Assembly (NCBI GenBank): GCA_017480245.1
Contig: JAFVBA010000024.1
Span: 1-64,000, forward strand
Reading direction: 5' to 3'
Source: Bacteroidales bacterium
GTDB lineage: Bacteria; Bacteroidota; Bacteroidia; Bacteroidales; P3
Length of the DNA: 64,000 nt
Shown: one piece after another, positions 26,348 to 38,412 of the stretch
Layout of the letters: each line of letters starts with the position of its first letter
How positions within the stretch are numbered: position 1 is the stretch's first letter
Program-made: the position numbers and the translations under genes
The notes under the pieces: model-generated
Database searches by the model: none
What the model was told of the DNA's origin: nothing
What the model saw: the letters and a program-made list of their open reading frames with translations, nothing else

Positions 26348-27471
26348 TCAAAAAATTCTTTAATTGCAGCTATTATATAGTCTTGTTGTTGCAAAGAAAG
26401 TTCGGTATGCATCGGTAAAGACAAAACTTCTTTTGACAATTTCTCCGATATTTCCAATGACGAGTGAGTACGTGCAATTGTTTTGAACGCTTCTTGGTTA
26501 TGTAACGGCACCGGATAGTATATCATTGCAGGAATATCTTTTTTATTCAAAAACTCTTTCAGTTCATCACGCTTTCCGTTCTGAATTCTCAACGTATATT
26601 GGTGATAAGTATGCACTGAATAGCCGTTTTCTTGAGGTGTTATCAATCCGTCTATGCTTTTTAAGTTTTCTGTGTAATAATGTGCCGCCTTTTGTCGTGA
26701 AGATATATAAGAATCCAAGTATTTTAACTTAACATTGAGTATTGCTGCCTGCAAAGTGTCCAAACGTGAGTTGATTCCTATTATTTCGTGATAATATTTC
26801 TGCTTACTGCCGTGATTTGTTATCATTTTTATCCGCTCAGCCAACTCATCATCGTCAGTAAATAACGCTCCGCCGTCTCCGTAACAGCCTAAATTCTTAC
26901 TTGGAAAGAAAGATGTACAGCCGATATGTCCTATTGTGCCGAGTTTTTTACGCGATGAGTCAGAGAAAATGTAATCCGAACCCAATGCTTGCGCAGTATC
27001 TTCTATTACATACAGATTATATTTCTTTGCCAAGTCCATTATCGCCTCCATCTCGGCTGCTTGTCCGAACAAATGCACGGGAATAATTACTTTTGTCTTG
27101 ACTGTGATTGCGTTTTCTATATTTTTCAAAGTGGAAACAAAAGAATGTTCATCAACATCTACCAATACAGGATGAAGTTTCAACAATCCGATAACTTCTG
27201 CAGAGGAAATAAAAGTAAAATCGGGGCAAATAATTTCATCACTCGGCTTTAAATCCAAAGCCATCAACGCAATCTGCAAAGCATCCGTCCCATTTGCACA
27301 AGGGATTACGTGCTTTACGTTAAGGTATTGCGCCAAATTGTCCGCAAATTCCCCAACGGCTTCTCCTTTAATAAAATGTGCGGAGTCAATCACTTGTTTT
27401 ATTGCACCATCTATTTCACTTTTTATATTGTTGTATTGCGTTTGCAAATCAACCATCTGTATCTTTTTCAT
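26344..27471 (-). CDS. DegT/DnrJ/EryC1/StrS-family sugar aminotransferase
   Basis: A 375-residue PLP enzyme of the sugar-nucleotide aminotransferase family. It shows CANGTDALQIAL (substrate/PLP phosphate site), EDTAQALGS with the PLP-ring Asp, and TSFFPSKNLGCYGDGG with the Schiff-base Lys192. Such enzymes transaminate keto-sugars of UDP- or dTDP-sugars for O-antigen, capsule or glycoprotein glycans; the WbpE/ArnB-like length is normal. It stands alone rather than in a polysaccharide cluster. The substrate is not predictable. Confidence 0.9.
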   Translation of the reverse strand: MKKIQMVDLQTQYNNIKSEIDGAIKQVIDSAHFIKGEAVGEFADNLAQYLNVKHVIPCANGTDALQIALMALDLKPSDEIICPDFTFISSAEVIGLLKLHPVLVDVDEHSFVSTLKNIENAITVKTKVIIPVHLFGQAAEMEAIMDLAKKYNLYVIEDTAQALGSDYIFSDSSRKKLGTIGHIGCTSFFPSKNLGCYGDGGALFTDDDELAERIKMITNHGSKQKYYHEIIGINSRLDTLQAAILNVKLKYLDSYISSRQKAAHYYTENLKSIDGLITPQENGYSVHTYHQYTLRIQNGKRDELKEFLNKKDIPAMIYYPVPLHNQEAFKTIARTHSSLEISEKLSKEVLSLPMHTELSLQQQDYIIAAIKEFFD

Positions 27472-27556
27472 ATCTTGCGTAAATAAAAATGATTTGCGAA
27501 GTTAGACAAAATTTTTGAATTATTAGGATATAATACGGCGTTAAAATAATTTTTAT

Positions 27557-27564
27557 TATTTTTG
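27557..27564 (+). promoter_or_regulatory. -7 promoter element of the UbiA/HAD pair
   Basis: TATTTTTG matches TAnnTTTG and lies 26 bp upstream of the ATG at 27590. Confidence 0.5.
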
Positions 27565-27589
27565 CAAAGAGAATTTAATCAACAGAAAT

Positions 27590-28474
27590 ATGACACTAAG
27601 AAACATAATAAACTTATTAAGGATTGAACAATGGGTAAAGAATCTGTTTATTTTTCTTCCCTTGTTCTTTGATGCCAAACTGTTTGATATAACTTGTTTG
27701 AAAAACTCTTCAATTGCATTTGTTGCCATGTGTTTTGCAGCCTCTGCAGTGTATTGTTTTAACGACATTATGGATATTGACCAAGATAAACTCCATCCTC
27801 AAAAATGCAAACGTCCTATTGCGAGCGGGGAAATCTCCATTAAACAAGCATACATCATAATGACAATTTGTATTTGGGCGGCATTAGGGACATCTTTACT
27901 TGTCTCCTCTTTATATTTCTTATATCTTATCGGAATATTATGCGTATATTGGGTAATAAATCTGCTGTATTGCGTTTGGTTAAAACATATTGCTATCGTA
28001 GATGTGATGATTGTTTCTACGTGTTACGTTCTCAGGGTAGTAACAGGCGGATTGGTTTGCGGAATTTATATTTCCCATTGGATTATTTTGATGACCTTTC
28101 TGTTGGCATTGTTTCTTGCTTTCGCCAAAAGAAGAGATGATATTATTATAAAAGAAAATGAAGTCTCTAAAATAAGGAAAGCCTCCAACGGATACAATCT
28201 TGCTTTTCTCAATCAAACACTTGGAATTATTGCTTCCGTAACTATGGTTTGTTATATTATGTATGCCGTCAGTGATGATGTTTGTTCCAGATTCAATACG
28301 CAATATCTGTACATTACTTGCCTATGGGTATTGGCAGGAATCATACGTTATTTGAAACTTACGATGGTTGATAACCGCAGTGGCTCTCCTACAAAAATTC
28401 TTCTCAAAGACAAGTTTATTCAAGCGTGTATTCTTTTTTGGATTATTAACTTTTCAATAATTATTTACTTATAA
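27590..28474 (+). CDS. UbiA-family prenyltransferase (decaprenyl-phosphate phosphoribosyltransferase-like)
   Basis: A 294-residue membrane protein with about eight or nine hydrophobic helices. The first Asp-rich motif is NDIMDIDQDKLHPQKCKRPIA (NDxxDxxxD). The second, usually DxxxD-type, is represented by AKRRDDIIIKE. The NDxxDxxxDxxHPxKxxRP pattern is that of the branch including mycobacterial DPPR synthase, which moves 5-phosphoribosyl to polyprenyl phosphate. The directly abutting HAD phosphatase (stop and start adjacent at 28474/28475) supports a two-step reaction: transfer, then dephosphorylation. The exact substrate is inferred. Confidence 0.8.
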   Translation: MTLRNIINLLRIEQWVKNLFIFLPLFFDAKLFDITCLKNSSIAFVAMCFAASAVYCFNDIMDIDQDKLHPQKCKRPIASGEISIKQAYIIMTICIWAALGTSLLVSSLYFLYLIGILCVYWVINLLYCVWLKHIAIVDVMIVSTCYVLRVVTGGLVCGIYISHWIILMTFLLALFLAFAKRRDDIIIKENEVSKIRKASNGYNLAFLNQTLGIIASVTMVCYIMYAVSDDVCSRFNTQYLYITCLWVLAGIIRYLKLTMVDNRSGSPTKILLKDKFIQACILFWIINFSIIIYL

Positions 28475-29065
28475 ATGGAAAAACAAATCATTGCTGCATT
28501 TGATTTTGACGGAACTCTTACCACTAAAGATACTTTTGGAGAGTTTATCAAATTCACTCATAGCCGTATTTCTTTTTATTGGGGCGCTGTTGTATGTACT
28601 CCGTTTATTATTGCTTACAAACTCAAGATTGTTCCTAATTATATAGCTAAGCAAAAGATATTTTCTTATTTTTATAAAGGAATGAAATACGGTGATTTCG
28701 TATCTTACGGAGAAAAATTTGCAAAAGAAATAGACAAATTCATAAGAAAAGATGTTTTTCTCAAATTGCAAGAACATAAAAAGCAAGGTCATAAAATCTA
28801 CGTCATAAGTGCCGGCGGTAAAGAGTGGATAGAATATTGGTGCAGGAAAAACGGTGTTGATAAAGTCATAGCAACATTAAGCGAGGTGGATAAAGATAAC
28901 CGCCTTACAGGAAAATTCAGAAGCAAGAACTGTTATGGGGAAGAAAAAGTAAGAAGATTCCTCATAGAAGAACCTTCCCGTAATAATTATTTTCTGTATG
29001 CGTACGGAGACAGCGACGGAGATAAACCTTTGATAGCATTTGCCGACAAAGGTTTGATGGTTTAG
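28475..29065 (+). CDS. HAD-superfamily phosphatase, subfamily IB
   Basis: A 196-residue protein with the HAD catalytic motif AFDFDGTLT (Asp10 nucleophile, Asp12 acid/base), the Thr/Ser motif VISAGGKEW, and the C-terminal acidic motif YGDSDGDKPLI. A helical cap separates motifs I and II. Subfamily IB includes phosphoserine-phosphatase-like enzymes. The gene starts on the base after the UbiA stop, so the two products probably act in sequence on a polyprenyl-linked phospho-sugar. Ends in TAG. Confidence 0.85.
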   Translation: MEKQIIAAFDFDGTLTTKDTFGEFIKFTHSRISFYWGAVVCTPFIIAYKLKIVPNYIAKQKIFSYFYKGMKYGDFVSYGEKFAKEIDKFIRKDVFLKLQEHKKQGHKIYVISAGGKEWIEYWCRKNGVDKVIATLSEVDKDNRLTGKFRSKNCYGEEKVRRFLIEEPSRNNYFLYAYGDSDGDKPLIAFADKGLMV

Positions 29066-29071
29066 TCTTTC

Positions 29072-32518
<3,447 letters not shown>

Positions 32519-32589
32519 TTAATATGTTATTTTAGATTATTCTTTGACTATCTTATTTGCTTATCTTTTCAATTGTAAAATTCAACGTG

Positions 32590-32597
32590 CAAATATA
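32590..32597 (-). promoter_or_regulatory. -7 promoter element of the GH2 gene
   Basis: TATATTTG read leftward matches TAnnTTTG, about 75 bp upstream of the GH2 start codon. The rest of 32600-32790 shows no supported gene. Confidence 0.5.
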
Positions 32598-32796
32598 CGA
32601 AATTCTTTTGAGGCAATGTTTATTAGGTGAAAGAAATTTGTAAAATCAATATTGAATATACTAATTTCTTTCTATAATTTTTAAAAATAATTCGACGTTT
32701 TTTCTGTCCTTGTCTGTATATATTTACAACCAATGGCAAAATCAAAAAGTTTTGAAGACAAAAGAATTTTAATTGTTGGGACTATTGCAAAAGGAA

Positions 32797-32856
32797 AAGA
32801 CCTTATTGATTTGCATTTCAATAAATAATCTTATTAAAACAAAACAATAAGGTCTT
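32797..32856 (-). terminator. Terminator-like hairpin after lipoprotein pseudogene
   Basis: In the leftward transcript AAGACCTTATTG (32856-32845) pairs with CAATAAGGTCTT (32808-32797), followed by TTCCTTTT. The loop is long, about 36 nt. Confidence 0.55.
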
Positions 32857-32875
32857 CTCTCAGACAAACAGTCTT

Positions 32876-33484
32876 TTACCAATAGGTTACAGTTCTCTCT
32901 GCTTTGGAACCGTCAGAACCTTTTCTTGTCTTCCATTGTCTGTTTGCGTCAAAAGTATATGTATATTTCTCATCATCTTTAGAAATACACCATCCTTTGT
33001 CATCATATTTATACGTAGAATAACTGTTACTTATTATATTTCCATTTGCATCAATCTTAACGGAACTTATATTGATTTTTTCCACGTAATCACACTCATA
33101 ATATTCATATGTGTCAGGATCAAATCTGCAAAACTGTTGAGTAGCTTTTACAAGTTTTAGATTGTTGAAAATATATACATTTTTCTCTTCAAAAGGACCG
33201 TGTGCAGACTACTCTTTAGTTACTTGCGATTCTTTTATCTTCTGTCCCTCTTGATTATATTCTATTGTAGTAACAGTTTCTTCGTTTTTCTCATTGAAAT
33301 CACCTTCTTTTACTACAGACTTTTTGATTTTCTTTGCAGAGGCAGCTTCATTACTTTCTGCTTCTGTTGTTTCTACCGTTGTTTCTGCGGAACTCTCTGT
33401 TTTGGAATCTGTATTTCCTGAATTGCATGACATTAAAGTTGTCGATAAACCTAACATCATTATCGCTAAAATTGTTTTCTTCAT
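32876..33484 (-). pseudogene. Lipoprotein gene interrupted by in-frame TAG
   Basis: A single frame of 203 codons runs from the ATG at 33484 to the TAA at 32876, broken only by TAG at 33211-33209 (codon 92). The first part is a lipoprotein precursor (LSTTLMSCNSG lipobox) with a Glu/Thr-rich linker and a piece ending IEYNQEGQKIKESQVTKE. The part after the stop continues as a YD-repeat-like beta protein (YKYDDKGWCISKDDEKYTY, then FDANRQW). GGAGG about 10 nt upstream of the ATG is a good ribosome site. The product is presumably a truncated lipoprotein of 91 residues, or a dead gene. The next gene upstream has a similar plan and is also broken. Confidence 0.7.
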
Positions 33485-33503
33485 TTCTCTTTCCTCCTTT
33501 ACT

Positions 33504-34231
33504 TTATTCGTAAAACTCTACATTTCTCTCTATTACCTGGCAAGAAGTCTTTTTGCCTACTATCTGATCCATATCTTTAGGGTCTTCAGCATCAAAATTT
33601 ACTTCATGGCGAGTCCATACCACATCTGCTTTACAAACTGCCCAATCCTGACCGTCTGTATCGTATTTATACTTTATAGTTATCTCTTCATGAGCTTCTT
33701 CTCCGCCCATATTCATAAATTCCTCTATCAAACGGCCATTATTGTCGTATTTAAACGTTTTTTCAGAGGATAATCCTTCCCAACTGTTGAAATTTATCTT
33801 CGCATCTGAACTTACTACGTTAAGATGTCATCAAATTTAATGGCGATATTAGTTGCAGTGGAATTGTTATCGTACCTAACCGTGTTGCCTTTTACAGAAA
33901 ATTTGTATTGTTTCCACTCTCCCAAACCAACGACAGATGTTATTTGATTGTTTTCAACATTGCATTCTATATCAAGTCCGTTTGGTTTTGTAATCTTTGA
34001 AATATTTCCATCTCTGTCTTATTCTATAACAGTGGAATTAATTTCCTTTCCGTTTTTAACAAAATATTTGTCCGCTTTGAATGTTGTTAGAGTTACTTTG
34101 CTTACAACTTTAACAGCATCTTGTTCTTGCTCTGTCGCAGTTGTAGTGTCTGACTCCGTGTTGCCTTTATTTCCGCATGCAACAAACATTGCTGCAATTG
34201 CAACAACTAATAACTGCTTAGTTACTCTCAT
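33504..34231 (-). pseudogene. Lipoprotein gene with in-frame TAA and a frameshift
   Basis: It starts as a lipoprotein (MFVACGNKG lipobox). The frame ends at TAA 34021-34019 after ...EINSTVIE, but continues sensibly as DRDGNISKITKPNGLDIE and GLGEWKQYKF to about 33830. Coding then resumes one frame over (VVSSDAKINFNSWEG, then FKYDNNGRLIEEF) until the stop at 33504. An intact version would have about 240 residues and a DRDGNISK/YDNNGRL YD-repeat-like plan, as in its broken downstream neighbour. Two lesions make decay more likely than recoding. It lies downstream of structured RNA copy C. Confidence 0.7.
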
Positions 34232-34330
34232 TTCTTTACTTTTGCTTAGTTATATACCATTAAGCCCTTCGGTTTTTACTTCCTTAGCGCAGTTCTTAAA
34301 AAGGAATGTTTAATAAATTGTTATGAAAAA

Positions 34331-34562
34331 GCGTGGAACTGCTTGCCCACCTTGCTAACAGAGGTCCTTAGAATTACCTTTTACTCTTTTGCTACGAACA
34401 ATAATCCACGCAAAGTGGTTGAACGTGCCCGAAAAAAGTCAGGTAACTAATATGATTCTGTTGTATGATTTTTTGTTATAAGAAGTTTCTGAGGTTTCTG
34501 CTAACAAAATAAAGCACAACGCTTTTATTCAAAGCCATTGATGTACATTTACATCTCTTTGA
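34331..34562 (-). ncRNA. Pseudoknotted structured RNA (copy C), not followed by an XRE gene
   Basis: Leftward RNA: a 5' hairpin (CAAAG...CTTTG enclosing GATGTA/TACATC, 34561-34530), then AAAGCGTTGTGCTT and AGCAGA, then CCTCAGAA (34494-34487). These pair with TTCTAAGG (34373-34366, one mismatch), then TCTGTT and AAGCA. TGCTT/AAGCA replaces the ATTCTTA/TAAGAAT base stem of copy A. GCGTGGA (34411-34405) inside is complementary to TCCACGC (34337-34331) outside: the same pseudoknot as copies A and B. The downstream gene is a broken lipoprotein whose start is about 100 nt away, so the link with the XRE gene is lost or was never there. An off-consensus -7 (TATCTCTG) lies near 34576-34569. Confidence 0.65.
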
Positions 34563-34732
34563 TTTTGCAGAGATAGATACTTTTTGCACAATCACCAAAA
34601 ATATTTACGGAAAATTTTATCCAAAACCTTTTTTCCAAACAACGATAACATATAAAAATATAATATTCCGTATAATTAAATTTCTTTTATCCCTAATCCT
34701 CTACTTCTTTATACATATAATCAAAATAACTC

Positions 34733-34925
34733 TGCGCAATCCGCACAGGCAATTTAAATAAATTTTTTGCCGTTTTGATTTCACAAAAATAAAGTGCCGA
34801 ATCAGTAAATTCTTTTTTGAAAAGAGTAAAATGTTTTCAGAAAACATTTTCGTGATTCGGCACTTTATTTTGACACTGTGAAATAATGAGTTAGCAAACT
34901 GAAATTGCCTATGCGGCTCGCACCA
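34733..34925. repeat. Foldback (MITE-like) element, complete copy 2
   Basis: Three nested inverted repeats make a near-continuous palindrome of about 193 bp. The termini are CCGCACAGGCAATTT (34741-34755) against AAATTGCCTATGCGG (34902-34916). The middle pair is AATAAAGTGCCGAATCA (34788-34804) against TGATTCGGCACTTTATT (34853-34869). The core is AAAATGTTTTC-A-GAAAACATTTT (34828-34850). It contains no transposase. Related copies lie at 6576, 58122-58258 and 61995-62130. Short ORFs inside all copies translate alike (CEPHRQF..., MFSENNLLIR) only because the DNA repeats. The rest of 34563-35190 holds AT-rich DNA and the hsp20 leader. Confidence 0.8.
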
Positions 34926-35190
34926 CTTTATTTTAAAGAAATGACTCCACAAACTGACAAAATGTAATAAGAAAATGACATTTTGACGGTTAATTTATTT
35001 GAAATCAATAAAATATCTGCCATTTTGACAATTTATGGCATTGGTATCAATTTTGTAAATTTTCTCTTGAAAGTGCGAAACAACAAAAAGTGAAGCACGG
35101 AAGGAAAAAACAAGAAAAAACATATAGAAAGAGAAAAACAGAAAAGTTAAAACAAATAAAAAAACATTAAAAAAATAGGAGGAAAAAATT

Positions 35191-35616
35191 ATGTTACCAG
35201 TAATGAGAAAAAACGGTTATTTACCAGAAATGTTTAATGATTTCTTCGGCGTAAGTTGTATGCCACAGTTCAGCGAAACGACACCTAAAATCAATGTTGT
35301 TGAGAATGACAAAGAGTATCGTGTGGAATTGGGGGCAGCAGGTGCAAAAAAAGAGAATTTTTCAGTGAATTTGACTAAAGACAATGTACTTTCGGTTAAA
35401 TTTGAACAGAAAAACGAATCCGAAGAAGGCAAAAAAGAAGAGAAATATTGGAGAAAAGAGTTCTCTTATTCCAAATTCGAAAGAAATTTCTCGCTGCCTG
35501 AGGATGTAAATAAGGAAAACATTTCTGCAAAAGTAGAAAACGGCGTATTAGAAATTACTCTTCCGAAAGCAGAAATAAAAGAGGAAGAAAAAGATAAGCC
35601 GATTATGATTGCCTAA
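35191..35616 (+). CDS. Small heat-shock protein, Hsp20/alpha-crystallin family
   Basis: A 141-residue cytosolic chaperone that holds unfolding proteins. The alpha-crystallin domain spans about residues 30-130 with PKINVVENDKEYRVE, the strand WRKEFSYSKFERNFSLP and the signature ENGVLEITLPK. A short N-terminal arm and an EEEKDKPIMIA tail flank it. The start is fixed by AGGAGG about 6 nt upstream of the ATG, an unusually strong Shine-Dalgarno for this genome. A terminator follows at 35665-35705. Confidence 0.93.
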   Translation: MLPVMRKNGYLPEMFNDFFGVSCMPQFSETTPKINVVENDKEYRVELGAAGAKKENFSVNLTKDNVLSVKFEQKNESEEGKKEEKYWRKEFSYSKFERNFSLPEDVNKENISAKVENGVLEITLPKAEIKEEEKDKPIMIA

Positions 35617-35664
35617 ACGAAAAACAATTCCTTTAATAAGCACATAGCAAATCATAATTAACAA

Positions 35665-35705
35665 AAAACCTCCCGCAAATCTCAAATGCAGGAGGTTTTC
35701 TTTTG
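35665..35705 (+). terminator. Rho-independent terminator after hsp20
   Basis: AAAACCTCCCGCA pairs with TGCAGGAGGTTTT around AATCTCAAA and is followed by CTTTTGTT. It can also serve the convergent ATPase gene. Confidence 0.8.
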
Positions 35706-35736
35706 TTGTATTATAATTTCTCAGATAATCCGTTTA

Positions 35737-36876
35737 TTATAATTCGCCTCTAAGCCAATTAGCGAAGAAATAATCATATACACGGTAGATATTATCCTGC
35801 TGAGTTATGATGTCGTTATTCAAAAGTGCTTTAACAGCAGCTTGAACACTGCTCGCAGAAGACAGTTTATGCTTTTTGATAAATTCCGATGAAGTAATAT
35901 TTTTGGCAGTCTGCTCTTTGGCTATCGCAGTCAAGACAAGTTTTTGTTTAACGGACATATTGGCTAAAATATACATATAACTATGCTGCTGAATTTGGAT
36001 AACATTCTGTTGAGCAGTAACAATCATATCTTCTTTACACGTTTCACCCTCTTTAGTTAAGGCAAAAAGTTCGTTCATCATCATTTGGACAAACCAAGTA
36101 TAGCCATCAAAATCGTTATATACCCGTTGAACAACCTCTCTTTCGCAATGCTTTGAGTTTTTTTCAAATAAACTTACAGCAAAATCACAATATGTTTCCA
36201 TAGGTATAGGTTCCAATCCCATTATTACCGCACTTTGATAAAACGGTTTGGAGGCTGAAGAAAACATATTGGTCATTAAATGCCTCTTACTGCCCGAAAA
36301 AATGAACGAAGTCTGTTTGCATTGTTGTATTTTCGTACGTAAAAGGGCTTCAATGTTGTTTTCATAGTACTGACTCACCTGTTGAAATTCGTCAATTGCG
36401 ACAATACAAGGTTTATCCACCTGTTCCAAATACTGAAATATCTCATCAATGGTTGTTTGGGGCGATTGAATATCCGCAAGTCCGATATCCAAAGACGGTT
36501 GTCCGCTTATAACGTCTATTTTAAAGCCAATACGAAGGGATTTTATAATATTGAAGAAATTTTCTTTTCTTTTTACAGATTTAGGTTTTAATTGTTCAAA
36601 AATAGTTCTGCTCATCAGATAAACAAATTCCGATAAGGATGAAGTGGCATATATATCCACGAAAAAAGTATGGTAATTCTCCAGAATTTCTTTTTGATTG
36701 AAACAATGCTTTATCAATCCCGTCTTACCCAATCTACGAGGGGATATAACGGCAGTGTTTCTTCCGTTACGGATTTGCTTTATCAAAAATTCGGTTTCTT
36801 GTTTCCTGTCGCAGAAGTACTCATCTGAGACATATTTTCCCACAATAAACGGATTTATTTCAGTATTCGGCTTCAT
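35737..36876 (-). CDS. AAA/STAND-type ATPase (archaeal ATPase-like, ATPase_2)
   Basis: A 379-residue cytosolic NTPase. It starts MKPNTEINPFIVGKYVSDEY and has Walker A SPRRLGKTGLI (about residue 45), Walker B CIVAIDEFQQ (about residue 158) and a sensor-1-like FIFSGSKRHLM. A winged-helix-like C-terminal region (about 300-379) ends YRVYDYFFANWLRGEL. This plan is common in Bacteroidetes as lone, often strain-variable genes; related proteins act as signal-transducing or mobile-element-linked ATPases. No partner lies nearby. -7 TATCTTTG at 36901-36894. Confidence 0.82.
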   Translation of the reverse strand: MKPNTEINPFIVGKYVSDEYFCDRKQETEFLIKQIRNGRNTAVISPRRLGKTGLIKHCFNQKEILENYHTFFVDIYATSSLSEFVYLMSRTIFEQLKPKSVKRKENFFNIIKSLRIGFKIDVISGQPSLDIGLADIQSPQTTIDEIFQYLEQVDKPCIVAIDEFQQVSQYYENNIEALLRTKIQQCKQTSFIFSGSKRHLMTNMFSSASKPFYQSAVIMGLEPIPMETYCDFAVSLFEKNSKHCEREVVQRVYNDFDGYTWFVQMMMNELFALTKEGETCKEDMIVTAQQNVIQIQQHSYMYILANMSVKQKLVLTAIAKEQTAKNITSSEFIKKHKLSSASSVQAAVKALLNNDIITQQDNIYRVYDYFFANWLRGEL

Positions 36877-36893
36877 TTTATCAAATTTTATTG

Positions 36894-36901
36894 CAAAGAT
36901 A
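36894..36901 (-). promoter_or_regulatory. -7 promoter element of the ATPase gene
   Basis: TATCTTTG read leftward matches TAnnTTTG, 18 bp upstream of the ATPase start codon. Confidence 0.5.
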
Positions 36902-36970
36902 ATAATTGTTTTTATAATAAAACGGAATTTTGCGGAAAAATCTTCACAATTTTATAAAACAATTCCGCAA

Positions 36971-38407
36971 TTAAAATCTGAAATATATGAATGGATTGAA
37001 CCCAGATGCCGTAACGTGAGCCACACTTATAACAAACAGTAAAAGCATCAGCGTAAAGACGAAGATATGTTGCCTGTTTGTGTAGTTATCTTTATAAAAG
37101 AAGAAATTTTGAACTTTTTTTAGCGGCGTAAGTTCAAAGAAAAATGCGAAGAACACGGCAATAAATATCATAGGTATGAATATCGGTTCAATCATAAAGG
37201 TATTTAAATCCCTGAATGCGAACATCGCCTTAGCCAAGTACCACCATTTTTCCATAGAATCCACAGCAAAAACGCTCCAAACCACCATTACGATAAAGAA
37301 AGTTATAATTACGGACGGTAAAGTGCCAAGACGTTTCAACAACTTTTGAAATCCCATCTTGTCAAGTACGATAAAAATACCGTGAAATGCACCCCAAAAC
37401 AAGAAATTCCACGCCGCACCGTGCCAAAGTCCGCTCAAAAGAAAGACAATCCACAGGTTAAGATAATGACGTGCCTTTGTCTTGGTACGGTTGCCCCCAA
37501 GAGGAATATAAAGGTAGTTCATCATAAAATCTCCGAGCGTTATATGCCAACGTTTCCAAAATTCGCTGACGCTTTTTGAGATATAAGGATTGTTAAAGTT
37601 CTCCGGATAATGAAAACCCATCATTCTGCCAAGACCGATTGCCATATCACTGTAACCTGAGAAGTCAAAATAAATCTGAAACGTGAAAGCAACAACCCCT
37701 AACCACGCCTCAGTAGTGGAAAGTGCCATAAACTTCTCCAGACTTACCGAACCATTAAAAAGCATATCGGCTTGCATTGCCATAAAGTTCGCAATGATTG
37801 CTTTTTTTGCCAATCCTATGGAAAAGCGGTAGAATCCTATCAGTTTGTCATCGTAAGTTGCCCTCCTGTCTTCTATTTCTGCGGCAATGGTTTTGTATCT
37901 TACGATAGGGCCTGCTATTAACTGCGGAAAGGATATAATATACAGTAGATAGTTTGCGTAATTGCGTGCAGGCAGACTTTCTTTGCGGAAAACATCTACG
38001 CAATAAGTTATACTCTGGAATATAAAAAACGAAATACCTATCGGAAGCGCTATCTCTTTCCAATAAAATGCCGTCATACCGAGCGCAGTCAAAACATCGT
38101 TTATTGAATGCACAAAGAAATTTGCATATTTAAAGACAATCAAAAGCAACAAATTGAGCGTAACACTCAAAGTTAAGAAAAATTTACGCTTTTTCTCTTC
38201 CGTTTGTTTTGACAACAGATTAACCACAAAGTAATTTATTACGGAGAATCCTATAAGGACGAAAATAAATTTAGGAGCGCCCCAAGCATAAAACAGAATA
38301 CTTGCTGCAAGAAGCGTATAATTCTTAAGTTTCTTAGGTGTCAGTTCATAGACTAAAAGAAACAAGGGAAGAAATAATAATAAAAAAATACTCGTTGAGA
38401 AAACCAT
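36971..38407 (-). CDS. MBOAT-family O-acyltransferase (AlgI/DltB-like)
   Basis: A 478-residue membrane protein with about 10-12 hydrophobic helices. Family motifs are FDFSGYSDMAIGLGRMMGF, NFNNPYISKSVSEFWKRWHI and LLSGLWHGAAWNFLFWG, the last holding the catalytic His. AlgI-type proteins pass acetyl groups across the inner membrane to periplasmic acetyltransferases that decorate polysaccharides. The two AlgJ-like genes upstream (5-bp gap to the nearer one) are the expected partners. It ends the three-gene unit 40678-36971. Confidence 0.93.
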   Translation of the reverse strand: MVFSTSIFLLLFLPLFLLVYELTPKKLKNYTLLAASILFYAWGAPKFIFVLIGFSVINYFVVNLLSKQTEEKKRKFFLTLSVTLNLLLLIVFKYANFFVHSINDVLTALGMTAFYWKEIALPIGISFFIFQSITYCVDVFRKESLPARNYANYLLYIISFPQLIAGPIVRYKTIAAEIEDRRATYDDKLIGFYRFSIGLAKKAIIANFMAMQADMLFNGSVSLEKFMALSTTEAWLGVVAFTFQIYFDFSGYSDMAIGLGRMMGFHYPENFNNPYISKSVSEFWKRWHITLGDFMMNYLYIPLGGNRTKTKARHYLNLWIVFLLSGLWHGAAWNFLFWGAFHGIFIVLDKMGFQKLLKRLGTLPSVIITFFIVMVVWSVFAVDSMEKWWYLAKAMFAFRDLNTFMIEPIFIPMIFIAVFFAFFFELTPLKKVQNFFFYKDNYTNRQHIFVFTLMLLLFVISVAHVTASGFNPFIYFRF

Positions 38408-38412
38408 AACTT

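Noticed and set aside
32733..32828. 31-codon ORF (MAKSKSFEDKRILIVG...)
   Set aside because: Too short, overlaps the arm of a terminator hairpin for the opposite strand, and no family or ribosome site supports it.
35030..35060. Sigma-54-like promoter before hsp20 (TGGCATTGG...)
   Set aside because: The GG is not followed by GC at the required 10-bp spacing.
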